Position numbers and translations under genes: made by a program
Notes under the pieces: model-generated
What the model saw: the letters and a program-made list of their open reading frames with translations, nothing else
Told to the model about the DNA's origin: nothing
Database searches by the model: none
Shown: in pieces, positions 1 through 9,673 of the stretch
How the letters are laid out: each line of letters opens with the position of its first letter
Position numbering within the stretch: position 1 is the stretch's first letter
From: Klebsiella sp. BIGb0407
GTDB lineage: Bacteria > Pseudomonadota > Gammaproteobacteria > Enterobacterales > Enterobacteriaceae
DNA: 64,000 bases
Assembly (NCBI RefSeq): GCF_024807845.1
Contig: NZ_JANUEQ010000008.1
Coordinates: 124,001 to 188,000 of the forward strand
Reading direction: 5' to 3'

Positions 1-1
1 G

Positions 2-727
<726 letters not shown>

Positions 728-742
728 CCTCTGTTGTATTCT

Positions 743-771
743 ACGCCCGGGCAATGTGCATGCCCGGGCGT
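743..771. terminator. GC-rich hairpin between convergent genes
   Basis: A perfect 11-bp inverted repeat (ACGCCCGGGCA, 743-753, with its complement at 761-771) has a 7-nt loop and lies between the stops of the GH1 and DUF1593 genes. There is no good U-tract on either strand, so it is probably a bidirectional terminator or 3'-end stabiliser. Confidence 0.6.
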
Positions 772-778
772 GCTGGCG

Positions 779-2194
779 TTAGGGTGTAACGGTAACGATA
801 GCGCGACGGTAGGAGAATAGCGGTGGCGTACCGTCATCCTTCACTTCGAGAATAATATGGAACGGAGTGGGCTTTTTCACGGGCGGTGCGGTAAAAATCA
901 ATTCATCACTCCCGGTATTTTCCAGCTTCAAATCCGGGCCAAAGTGAATGTGCATCGTGGTCGCCGTGGGTTCTTTATACTGCCACCAGCGGTAGCTTAG
1001 CTGATTATTATCAATATCATGCGACCCTTTCGCCGACAGTTTCACTTCCTCGCCGGCTTTCACCTGCAGTTCAACGATGCCCTGCCCGGACTCGCCGTTG
1101 AGAACCAACTCAGGATTATGGTTAGCCTTTTTCACATCACGGGTCACGCTCCACTGCATACGCGCGGCAAAATCATTCTGAAACGCTTCGCGCCAGCGCC
1201 AGATAGTGGCACTGGCGGTACGGTGACTTTTGCCGTCCACGCCCATTACCGTATCGGAGGTGCTGGTGCGTAGTCCGCTATTGCTGTCGGGAGTGACTGC
1301 CGCATAGCGCCCACCCCAGCCGCCGTACTCAGGGTGTTCCGGGGCGTTCAGTCCATTTTTTAGCAGGTAGAGAAACGAAGGTGTATCGCCTTCCATAGTG
1401 TACTCAATCGCAGGATAGGCCTCACCCAGAGGTCCCTGATTACGAATGTTTTTATCAAGCCAGTCGTTGTTGACCTGACTCATATCTCCCCCCTCGGCAA
1501 AGCGCGATGACATGCCGCTCCAGGTGGAGATAAAATAGTCATTCCAGGCGTGAATACTGGTGATATAGCGCAGAGACGGGAACTGGGCGCGGATCCACTC
1601 ACCGGTATTATCCTGGTCGGATATAGCATAGACGCGGATTTTACTGACGAATGCATCAACCTCCTCTGGCGTACGGGTGGCACGCACGTCATACAGTGCC
1701 TGTGCGAGATCCACCGCACCGCCCCAGACATCAATCCACAGCGGGCGAGGATCCTGCTTATCGACGGCCTCGATAATCAGCGCCGAAGCCTCGGTGGATT
1801 TTCCCGCACCGACATGATCCATACCATAACCCGCACGACCTGCACGGACTACCGAGCGCAGCGCCTCGGCGCTCGGGTAGCCATCCGCATGCTGGCGCAG
1901 ATTGGGTAGTGCAAGTTCATAGGCATCAATCCGCTTGAGCATCATTTCCGGATTAACTTTGTCCCGCAGCCAGGTTGAGGTAGTGGCTACCAGCCCCTCA
2001 ACGTTAAATTCGTTGCTGTAGACCAGGAAACGCACGAGCGACTGGGAGTCATCTGGTTCATTGCCGATGTCAGATAAAATCAGAATACGCGTTTTATCTT
2101 CGGTTGCTTCTGTCGCTGCCGGTGCGGCGAGAGCGCTGGTACTGGTCAGGGTACAGGCAATAATTGCGCTGAGTAGTCGGTTTAACCGGGCCAT
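779..2194 (-). CDS. secreted DUF1593 (nucleoside-hydrolase-like / Sde182-type) protein
   Basis: I place the start at the ATG at 2194 (471 aa). The longer frame to 2335 would run through the terminator and RAT described below, whereas this ATG is followed directly by a Sec signal peptide (MARLNRLLSAIIACTLTSTS, cleavage near ALA-AP). The mature N-terminus, RILILSDIGNEPDDSQS, resembles the acidic metal-binding motif of inosine-uridine nucleoside hydrolases, which is the hallmark of DUF1593. The last ~80 residues are rich in beta-strand residues (VEL, DIDNNQLSYRWWQYKE) and match the Ig-like C-terminal part of Sde182-type proteins annotated as cellulose-binding. The substrate is unknown. Sharing the antitermination signal of the neighbouring PTS and porin genes suggests a periplasmic or extracellular role in beta-glucoside or cellodextrin use; that role is an inference. 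Confidence 0.85.
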   Translation of the reverse strand: MARLNRLLSAIIACTLTSTSALAAPAATEATEDKTRILILSDIGNEPDDSQSLVRFLVYSNEFNVEGLVATTSTWLRDKVNPEMMLKRIDAYELALPNLRQHADGYPSAEALRSVVRAGRAGYGMDHVGAGKSTEASALIIEAVDKQDPRPLWIDVWGGAVDLAQALYDVRATRTPEEVDAFVSKIRVYAISDQDNTGEWIRAQFPSLRYITSIHAWNDYFISTWSGMSSRFAEGGDMSQVNNDWLDKNIRNQGPLGEAYPAIEYTMEGDTPSFLYLLKNGLNAPEHPEYGGWGGRYAAVTPDSNSGLRTSTSDTVMGVDGKSHRTASATIWRWREAFQNDFAARMQWSVTRDVKKANHNPELVLNGESGQGIVELQVKAGEEVKLSAKGSHDIDNNQLSYRWWQYKEPTATTMHIHFGPDLKLENTGSDELIFTAPPVKKPTPFHIILEVKDDGTPPLFSYRRAIVTVTP

Positions 2195-2222
2195 AATTTT
2201 TCTCTGATGGTAAGCCAAAAAC

Positions 2223-2269
2223 AAAAAAACCTGCTTTCCATTGCCGGGTAAGCAACAGAAAGCAGGTTT
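2223..2269 (-). terminator. intrinsic terminator in the DUF1593 leader
   Basis: Read on the minus strand, AAACCTGCTTTC (2258-2269) pairs perfectly with GAAAGCAGGTTT (2227-2238) and is followed by a U-tract (2223-2229). It lies just upstream of the gene's start, so it must be read through for expression. Its 5' arm shares AAACC with the RAT at 2265-2296. Confidence 0.85.
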
Positions 2270-2296
2270 CGCCGAATAAAATAATAAGTAACGTCC
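2265..2296 (-). promoter_or_regulatory. BglG/LicT-type antiterminator (RAT), DUF1593 leader
   Basis: On the minus strand this 32-nt element starts GGACGTTACT and ends CGGCGAAACC, the same ends as the two plus-strand elements at 2482 and 4605. CTCAGGACGTTACT at its 5' side is identical over 14 nt to the element at 4605. The last five bases are also the 5' arm of the terminator, the mutually exclusive arrangement known from bgl, sac and lic leaders. Its internal stem is weaker than in the other two copies. Confidence 0.7.
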
Positions 2297-2403
2297 TGAG
2301 GAGCTAGTTATAAGAACAGGGTGCAGTTGGGGCAATGACTACTGTTAATAAATGTGATGTATGTACCGTATTTAATTCTTTTTCATGAGCAGCGGAATTA
2401 AAT

Positions 2404-2425
2404 TTTAGTGATGAATTTCACAAAA
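2404..2425. promoter_or_regulatory. CRP-like site between divergent bgl genes
   Basis: AGTGA (2407-2411), a 6-nt spacer, and TCACA (2418-2422) match the CRP core in 9 of 10 positions. The flanking AAATTTT and AAAATTT arms extend the dyad. It is centred in the intergenic space between the DUF1593 and PTS genes. A TATTTT -10-like hexamer at 2442-2447 would place a rightward start about 40 bp from the dyad centre, as in class II CRP promoters. Catabolite control of both directions is the likely reading. Confidence 0.65.
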
Positions 2426-2481
2426 TTTAATATGTCAGTGGTATTTTACCGGCAGTCTTGTTAAAAGAAAGGCGTTCGTCA

Positions 2482-2511
2482 GGACGTGACCAGAATATTC
2501 TGGGCGAAACC
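2482..2511 (+). promoter_or_regulatory. BglG/LicT-type antiterminator (RAT), PTS permease leader
   Basis: This 30-nt element has the ends GGACGTGAC and GGCGAAACC and a perfect internal dyad CCAGAATATTCTGG, so it folds into the RAT hairpin with internal bulges. Its final AAACC belongs to the following terminator. BglG-family proteins stabilise such hairpins to let RNA polymerase pass. Confidence 0.85.
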
Positions 2512-2560
2512 TGGATAAAGCAGTGTGTTATTTCACACTATTTTATCCAGGTTTTTTTTT
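2507..2560 (+). terminator. intrinsic terminator in the PTS permease leader
   Basis: AAACCTGGATAAA (2507-2519) pairs perfectly with TTTATCCAGGTTT (2542-2554). An inner AGTGTG/CACACT stem lies between the arms and a run of nine T follows (2552-2560). It stands 88 bp before the permease ATG and overlaps the RAT. Confidence 0.92.
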
Positions 2561-2647
2561 GCTTTTTTTCCTGCTGGCCAGCAGATACAGGCAACGAGCG
2601 CATAACGCACAGCAAATACTGTCGTAGATAAAACGGGAATTATTATC

Positions 2648-4549
2648 ATGAATACTGAAGTGCTGGCAGGAAATATTCTTAAGCTGGTAGGGGGAGAGAG
2701 TAACGTTGCCTCGTTAGTGCATTGCGCTACAAGGCTGCGTTTTAAAATTATCGATAACAGTAAGGTGAATCAGCCGGAACTGGAAGCCTTGGATGGGGTT
2801 ATCACCGTGGTGAAAGGCTCGGGCCAGCTGCAAGTGGTGATAGGTAACCGGGTTCCTGATGTATTCCGTGCCATCGGTGCTATCTCCGGATTACTGGACG
2901 AGAATAAAGCCAAACAGCCAGCGGCCGATCAACAAAGCAGTACTTCGGTACTGGGGCGACTGATCGATTTAGTTTCAGGAATATTCACTCCGTTACTGGG
3001 TGCGATGGCCGCAGCCGGTGTGCTCAAAGGTGCGCTGGCGATTGTACTGGCAGCAGGCTGGATGACCAGCAAAGAAACCACCTATATTATTTTGCATGCA
3101 GCATCAGACAGTTTGTTCTATTTCCTGCCGATGCTGCTGGCGATTACTTCAGCACGTAAATTTGAAACGAACATTTTTGTCGCCGTTTCAATTGCCGGGG
3201 CATTGATATATCCCAGTATTCAGGAGTTATTTACCGCGGGTAATTCGGTAACCTTCTTTGGTCTGCCGGTTTTAATGGTGAAATATACCGGTACGGTGAT
3301 CCCGATTATTGTCAGCGTCTGGCTGATGTCAATACTGGAACATTTCCTCAACCGTCATATTCATGAAAGTGTGCGTAATATTCTGACGCCATTCTTCCTG
3401 CTTACGCTGATGGTGCCATTAACGTTAATGACCATCGGGCCCATTGGTATTGCGGCGAGTCAGGGGGTTGCTTCTCTGTTTGTCAGTATTTATGGCTTCA
3501 ACCCTATTATTGCCAGTGCGCTGATGGCGGCCTCATGGCAAGTATTGGTTATTTTTGGCGTGCACTGGGGCTTTGTTACCGTATTTATTAACGATATCTC
3601 GGTGATGGGTCGTAGCTATCTGAAGGCAGCCTCAAGCCCGTCAGTATTTGCTCAGTCTGGTGCATTGCTGGCCGTCATGCTGCGCACCAAAGATAAAAAG
3701 CTGAAGGCGCTGGCAGGAAGTAGCTTTATCGCTTCGTTATTCGGTATCACCGAGCCAGGCGTTTACGGCGTTACTCTGAAACTGAAAAAGCCCTTTATCT
3801 GTGCCGTGATAGCCGCTGGCTGCGGTGGAGCTATCGCGGGCTATGCGAAAAGTTCGGCTATTTCCATGGGGATGCCCGGTCTGCTGACGCTGCCAATCTT
3901 CTACGGAGACGGTTTTGTCGGCTTTCTTATTGGTTGTGTTGTGGCATTTATCGTCAGTCTGGTACTGACCCTGTTAGTTGGGTTTGATGACCCGGGGCTA
4001 AAATCCACTACTCAAGCTACTGCGCCTACATCTGCAGGTGAAAAACGGACCCTGAACATTGAAAAAAAGGGTGCAGTAAACAGTGCACAGGTGGCTGACG
4101 AGCAAATTTCTGCACCAGTATCCGGCCTGGTTATTCCGCTGACGGCGGTCGACGATAAAGTTTTTTCTTCCGGTATTGTCGGACAGGGCTTCGCCATTAT
4201 GCCAGATGAAGGACGGGTCTATTCGCCGGTGGATGGCAATATCGCCAGCACCTTCGCCAGTGGTCACGCCATTGGTATCAGCTCTGACCGTGGCGCGGAG
4301 GTCTTGATCCACGTAGGGATTAATACCGTGCAGCTGGAAGGCCAGCATTTTCAGATGCAGGTCAAAGAAGGAGATATCGTGAAAAAAGGCCAGCTGTTAC
4401 TGACTTTTGATCTCGATGAAATTAAGAAGGCGGGCTATGACACCGTGACGCCGGTGATTGTGACCAACAGCGAAGCCTGGCGTGAACTGCGAATTAGCGA
4501 TAATCCGCATTCTCGCCCTGGCGACCCAGTAATGACGCTGGCACTGTAA
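2648..4549 (+). CDS. bglF: PTS beta-glucoside permease, IIBCA
   Basis: A 633-aa membrane permease with the domain order of E. coli BglF. The N-terminal EIIB domain has phosphorylation-site Cys26 in VHCATRLRFKI. A polytopic EIIC domain (about residues 105-450) includes FGITEPGVYGV. The C-terminal EIIA domain has the active-site His555 in LIHVGINTVQLEG. It imports and phosphorylates beta-glucosides such as salicin, arbutin or cellobiose using phospho-HPr, delivering substrate to the phospho-beta-glucosidase at the left edge. In bgl systems this protein also phosphorylates and inactivates the cognate antiterminator; no bglG is visible here. The symbol follows domain layout and context, and ArbF/BglP-type orthologues cannot be excluded. 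Confidence 0.93.
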   Translation: MNTEVLAGNILKLVGGESNVASLVHCATRLRFKIIDNSKVNQPELEALDGVITVVKGSGQLQVVIGNRVPDVFRAIGAISGLLDENKAKQPAADQQSSTSVLGRLIDLVSGIFTPLLGAMAAAGVLKGALAIVLAAGWMTSKETTYIILHAASDSLFYFLPMLLAITSARKFETNIFVAVSIAGALIYPSIQELFTAGNSVTFFGLPVLMVKYTGTVIPIIVSVWLMSILEHFLNRHIHESVRNILTPFFLLTLMVPLTLMTIGPIGIAASQGVASLFVSIYGFNPIIASALMAASWQVLVIFGVHWGFVTVFINDISVMGRSYLKAASSPSVFAQSGALLAVMLRTKDKKLKALAGSSFIASLFGITEPGVYGVTLKLKKPFICAVIAAGCGGAIAGYAKSSAISMGMPGLLTLPIFYGDGFVGFLIGCVVAFIVSLVLTLLVGFDDPGLKSTTQATAPTSAGEKRTLNIEKKGAVNSAQVADEQISAPVSGLVIPLTAVDDKVFSSGIVGQGFAIMPDEGRVYSPVDGNIASTFASGHAIGISSDRGAEVLIHVGINTVQLEGQHFQMQVKEGDIVKKGQLLLTFDLDEIKKAGYDTVTPVIVTNSEAWRELRISDNPHSRPGDPVMTLAL

Positions 4550-4604
4550 AGAAATTAAGAGCGATATAAATAGCATCAACCCATTAAATATATCCATCCC
4601 CTCA

Positions 4605-4629
4605 GGACGTTACTGATTTAATTCAGGCG

Positions 4630-4634
<5 letters not shown>
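4605..4634 (+). promoter_or_regulatory. BglG/LicT-type antiterminator (RAT), porin leader
   Basis: This is the third copy: 30 nt with ends GGACGTTAC and GGCGAGACC and an internal CTGA/TCAG dyad. It sits between the permease and porin genes, so the regulator can control read-through into the porin separately. The last bases form the 5' arm of the terminator at 4630-4680. Confidence 0.82.
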
Positions 4635-6294
<1,660 letters not shown>

Positions 6295-6322
6295 TCCTGT
6301 TTGAGTAGTAAGGAAAGAATGG

Positions 6323-6354
6323 TGCTCTCTGCGGATTTGGTAGAGGGCATTTTT
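6323..6354 (+). terminator. terminator after the porin gene
   Basis: TGCTCTCT (6323-6330) pairs with AGAGGGCA (6342-6349) with one G-U pair and is followed by five T. It ends the bgl unit. Confidence 0.7.
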
Positions 6355-6504
6355 GGTTTTACGAGAGGCTCTGCCTCTTCATCGCGGAGGGCAGGTTCAA
6401 ATATTTAAGACACTTCTCCTTTCTGTACACTCCCTGTTTTTGTAATTTTTTGCCATCAAACAATTTTTTTAAATTTTGAATAATAATGAAAAGGGAGTTG
6501 ATAC

Positions 6505-6852
6505 ATGGCAGGAGATTTTTTTCGTTGGACCCGCATCACCTGTGTCTCCGCATTACTTTTTAGCTTCACGGTGCTGGCCGACCAGCAAGGCAGGCAGCAG
6601 CTACAAGATCAATTTGCGGAGAAAAACCGGGAGCAGCATGAACAAATGCTTCAATCTGAACGCCAGTGGCGTGAGGATAGTGAGAAATCTGCTCGTGAAT
6701 ACAATGAGCAGATCCAGCGACAGCTCAAAGAACAGGAAGAAACCCGCAACAGAATTCATGATGAAGCTATTGCCGCGAATAAAAAGCGTGATGCGGCTTT
6801 GCTAAAACACGAACAATCGGACGCCCCTGCATCCAAGCCCGAGAGTCGGTAA
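6505..6852 (+). CDS. small secreted coiled-coil protein, unknown function
   Basis: A 115-aa protein starting at an ATG preceded by AAGGGAG with good spacing. An N-terminal hydrophobic stretch (VSALLFSFTVLA) looks like a signal peptide. The rest is a highly charged Gln/Glu/Arg-rich helix (residues ~27-100, e.g. EKNREQHEQMLQSERQWRED) predicted to be a single coiled coil, with no cysteines in the mature part. I do not recognise a family. Another frame overlaps from 6476, but this one has both the ribosome site and the signal peptide. Confidence 0.7.
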   Translation: MAGDFFRWTRITCVSALLFSFTVLADQQGRQQLQDQFAEKNREQHEQMLQSERQWREDSEKSAREYNEQIQRQLKEQEETRNRIHDEAIAANKKRDAALLKHEQSDAPASKPESR

Positions 6853-6923
6853 GAGCCTGCATCCTTTCTACGTTCATACCCACATATTCTTCATTTTGCG
6901 AGAGTGCCACACTTTGGATTATG

Positions 6924-6949
6924 CCACATCCGTACGGTCACGGATGTGG
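6924..6949. terminator. perfect hairpin between convergent genes
   Basis: CCACATCCGT (6924-6933) and its exact complement (6940-6949) flank a 6-nt loop between the convergent 115-aa and 475-aa genes. No U-tract follows on either side. Probably a bidirectional terminator. Confidence 0.5.
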
Positions 6950-6986
6950 ACGGAAGACAGTATGGAAATAAGGGTTTGCACACCCG

Positions 6987-8414
6987 TTAATCTGTGATGC
7001 GCACATCTGTGAAGGTAAACCGTTTAGCCTGGCCATTGGCCTGGAAACCGATGCGAATAAACACTCTCAGTGTGTCAAAATAAGCGTAGTCGCTGCTGGC
7101 TTCCTTTCCGTCACCCAGATCATTTTTACAGATAAATACCAGATAGCGTCCGGGGAATTTTGGATTAAGCTCGGCGGCGTTATGCCACTCTTTGCTGGCA
7201 ACGCAGGTCTGGCTGAGTGACTTATCGGTTTCAGGTTTATCTCTGTTACCGATCTGGCTGTGAGATGAATAAACCTTGCCCGGACTTAAAGGCAGCGCAA
7301 TCGTATTGTCCAGCGTTTTACTCACCCAAGGTGCATCAGACATAATCTCCCATTTCTTGATATCCACCATATTGAACAGGCGCTGGTATTGGGAATAGAA
7401 CACCGCATTACCTATCATCATCTTCATAATGGTCAGCGTCGTGCCATCTGGCTGAGTGTCAATTTTTGCCATCAGCCCTGGGCCGCCTTTTTCCGGGCCA
7501 TTTTGGGTATAGGTTATAGAGCGGAAATTTGGTTTTTGCTGCGGATCGGAGAACGTACTGTCGATGATGCGGATAACCTCTGTCGGTAGAGCAAATCGCT
7601 GTAATGCTGCCGGGGAATTGTTTTCAATATCCGGATGCGCGGGTGCGGTATCGGCCACTGTTTTATTACGCCAGTTTAGCGTTCCACTCCCCTGGTAATG
7701 CAGGAGATCTCTGTTTGAACACAACTCTTTTGTCACGCGCGTCATATCGGGTGTAAGTGCAGTAAAGGTGGCATTTTTCGCGGGTCGTGTGTCAGTCACG
7801 ACGCCCTGATTATCCAGTGAGAAGGTGGTAAGCGCCATGCCTTCCATTTTTTCACAGTTCAGAAGGACTCCTTCAATCTTCACTGAGTAAGGCGCACCGT
7901 ATTTCTCATCGTGGTAGATTTTGTCGTAATCCGTTGCCAGACGCACCTTCAGCATCGCCCCTTCCCGCAGGCTATTATTGACATCCACAAACTGTTTTTC
8001 ACCGGATTGACTACGGGAAGAAATGCCGACCCATAAGGGCTCAGGAATATTTTTCGTGCACAAATTTAGCCCAGATGTGGTCATAAACAAGCTGTCTGCA
8101 TCGGGTTCGAACACGGAGCCCGGGATATAGCGGTCAATGGAGTCCGTGCTATAAACACGCAGTCCTTTCCCTGGCTGGGTATCGATAAACAGCAGTGTTT
8201 TATCTTGTGTCTGACAATCGGTATGGATCCATATCTCACTGATCTGACCCGTCATCGTCGTGACCCGATATGCCGCGTTTATGCCTTGCCCGATGCGAAT
8301 TGTACTGTCTTGAACCCAGTCGATACTTTTAATAGGTAGGGGCGGGGGCATGTCGATAGCCAATACAGGGGCGGTGAGGATCATTGTCAAAGAAAGTACG
8401 GCTATCCGTTTCAT
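6987..8414 (-). CDS. secreted protein of unknown function (475 aa)
   Basis: A signal peptide (MKRIAVLSLTMILTAPVLA) precedes a mature, apparently soluble chain with six cysteines (HTDCQ, NLCTK, LNCEK, KELCS, SQTCV, FICKN), which could form three disulfides in the periplasm. There are no further membrane segments. Two similar-looking halves are possible, each ending in a stretch about changes in a measured state, but I see no catalytic motif and no family I can name. It lies in accessory DNA between the bgl locus and tRNA-Asn and converges on the small coiled-coil gene. Confidence 0.75.
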   Translation of the reverse strand: MKRIAVLSLTMILTAPVLAIDMPPPLPIKSIDWVQDSTIRIGQGINAAYRVTTMTGQISEIWIHTDCQTQDKTLLFIDTQPGKGLRVYSTDSIDRYIPGSVFEPDADSLFMTTSGLNLCTKNIPEPLWVGISSRSQSGEKQFVDVNNSLREGAMLKVRLATDYDKIYHDEKYGAPYSVKIEGVLLNCEKMEGMALTTFSLDNQGVVTDTRPAKNATFTALTPDMTRVTKELCSNRDLLHYQGSGTLNWRNKTVADTAPAHPDIENNSPAALQRFALPTEVIRIIDSTFSDPQQKPNFRSITYTQNGPEKGGPGLMAKIDTQPDGTTLTIMKMMIGNAVFYSQYQRLFNMVDIKKWEIMSDAPWVSKTLDNTIALPLSPGKVYSSHSQIGNRDKPETDKSLSQTCVASKEWHNAAELNPKFPGRYLVFICKNDLGDGKEASSDYAYFDTLRVFIRIGFQANGQAKRFTFTDVRITD

Positions 8415-8737
8415 CTCAAGTCCGTTGTCAAATCATGATGTTGAAGACAACTAACGATATACCAAAAGAGGGCGCGATATAACATAATAAGCGGATATTT
8501 TAACGTTATTTTCCCGGCAGCGCTGAGCGGATAAATGCCATGAATGCCATACTGAGCATGACATAGACATTAACACCGCTGGCCAGTCATTCCTGTACCG
8601 CCAGATGTCGATCAGGTTCGACAGGTTGAAGAGTATATCGCTTTTCTTTGTGGAGGAGAGCCGTCAAACGAAGGAAGGAAGATGCTTTTGCCCGATTTAA
8701 GTTTTACCAAAACAGTTTATCAATCAGCATTTGAAGC
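8415..8737. other. gene-poor zone with coding remnants
   Basis: No intact gene is visible. Two short protein-like frames remain: plus 8574-8741 and minus 8506-8586. Neither has a convincing start codon; both look like truncated 3' ends (listed separately). The remainder near 8450-8510 is AT-rich and probably contains the promoter of the 475-aa gene. Confidence 0.5.
8506..8586 (-). pseudogene. possible 3' remnant of a membrane-protein gene
   Basis: After an in-frame stop, 26 sense codons end at TAA (8506-8508). The last residues, VMLSMAFMAFIRSALPGK, resemble the final transmembrane helix and tail of a membrane protein. No upstream body is present. Weakly supported. Confidence 0.25.
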
Positions 8738-8741
8738 ATGA
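8574..8741 (+). pseudogene. possible 3' remnant overlapping the kinase start
   Basis: The frame opens after TAA at 8571-8573 and runs 55 codons to TGA at 8739-8741. That stop overlaps the ATG of the kinase-like gene as ATGA, the usual form of translational coupling. The reading (e.g. VEEYIAFLCGGEPSNEG) is protein-like but has no ATG, GTG or TTG near its beginning. I read it as the tail of a lost upstream operon partner. Confidence 0.4.
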
Positions 8742-9370
8742 GTCGTCCGCTGTTTGTTTCTCTGGATGGCCCCAAGGGAGCGGGCAAAACCACACTGCTG
8801 GAGGCCATGACGAAAGTTCTCCGGGCAGACAACAAGAAGGTCATCCGACTTTGCGAGAAAAAAAGCGATCCCTACAGGGGGGAAACTATGGCCCTCGTGA
8901 ACAAACTCGCCAGAAATCCCTCCGTGGATTTGGAATGGGAGATTTGTGAGCGCTTTGCTGATAGCCGGGCCTGGATTTCCCAGCGAGTGCTGACTAAACA
9001 GCCGCCGGACAGCATCATTTTGATGGACAGGTGGTACCCGTCGGATGCCGCGTTTCGCCGTCTGGTTCCATTTGCAGAGATTTTACAGCTTAACATCGAA
9101 CGAAGCGTGCGAATGCCAGACCTGCATGTCGGGGTTGTTACTTCACCTGATATATCATGGACGAGGGCAGCGGCCCGACCGCGTGGATTAAGCAGCACGG
9201 TGATTCATAAGCTGGAAGAGCATATCGCTTGTACCGAGGCGTTTGAGCGAGAAGTTGCAAATCACGGCTGGTTTTTATGCCGTAATGAAGGAACCCTCGA
9301 GGATGCAACAACTCGGGTGATTTCTGAGATCTACAGAGTGCTTGGATGTTCAACTCGCATCGATTTGTAG
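8738..9370 (+). CDS. orphan thymidylate-kinase-like P-loop protein
   Basis: A 210-aa protein with a Walker A motif GPKGAGKT at residues 11-18 and a DRWYPSD motif at 97-103, in the place of the DR(Y/H)xxS nucleotide-binding motif of dTMP kinases. An arginine-rich stretch (WTRAAARPRG) could be the LID. These features place it in the nucleoside/nucleotide kinase superfamily; the substrate is unknown. It is clearly distinct from the housekeeping Tmk at 61391. The Shine-Dalgarno is poor (GAAG at 8733), consistent with translation coupled to the overlapping upstream remnant. A role in phage or mobile-element nucleotide metabolism is possible but not shown. Confidence 0.75.
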   Translation: MSRPLFVSLDGPKGAGKTTLLEAMTKVLRADNKKVIRLCEKKSDPYRGETMALVNKLARNPSVDLEWEICERFADSRAWISQRVLTKQPPDSIILMDRWYPSDAAFRRLVPFAEILQLNIERSVRMPDLHVGVVTSPDISWTRAAARPRGLSSTVIHKLEEHIACTEAFEREVANHGWFLCRNEGTLEDATTRVISEIYRVLGCSTRIDL

Positions 9371-9460
9371 TGATAGACTTTCCGACGTATTCTGCCGGAG
9401 TTATCCTTGACGGTGCAGAGGATGAACTTAAAAGGAGAGGAAGCCATTGCCAGAAAGCAA

Positions 9461-9490
9461 AAAAGCAGATATCCGGGGATATCTGCTTTT
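9461..9490 (-). terminator. terminator of tRNA-Asn
   Basis: AAAAGCAGATATCC (9461-9474) is the exact complement of 9477-9490. On the minus strand it follows the tRNA by 7 nt and ends in a T-rich tract. The dyad also has T on its right side, so it may also act on the kinase-like gene. Confidence 0.85.
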
Positions 9491-9497
9491 CTAAATT

Positions 9498-9573
9498 TGG
9501 CTCCTCTGACTGGACTCGAACCAGTGACATACGGATTAACAGTCCGCCGTTCTACCGACTGAACTACAGAGGA
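9498..9573 (-). tRNA. tRNA-Asn (anticodon GUU)
   Basis: The minus strand reads a 76-nt tRNA: acceptor TCCTCTG pairing with CAGAGGA, D-arm TAGTTCAGTCGGTAGAAC, anticodon loop CTGTTAA with GUU, T-arm GGTTCGAGTCC and encoded 3' GCCA. It neighbours mtfA as asnT does in E. coli. Asn-tRNA genes are frequent island integration sites, and the 3' end faces the accessory DNA on the left. Confidence 0.98.
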
Positions 9574-9673
9574 ATTGTGTTAACGAGGCATATGTTAGCG
9601 TTAGCGATTAAAACTGTCAACACTAAAACTAACATATTAATTAGTATGATTAATTTTAGAGCATGATGGTGGC

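Noticed and set aside
2195..2335. N-terminal extension of the DUF1593 frame by 47 codons
   Set aside because: It runs through the intrinsic terminator and RAT element, and a proper signal peptide starts at the ATG at 2194.
6476..6805. Overlapping 109-codon plus frame in the small coiled-coil gene
   Set aside because: No ribosome site or signal peptide; the frame starting at 6505 has both.
9346..9666. Plus-strand frame across the tRNA-Asn region
   Set aside because: It translates the antisense of the tRNA and its terminator; the first 36 codons look protein-like but overlap the kinase gene, so I do not call it.
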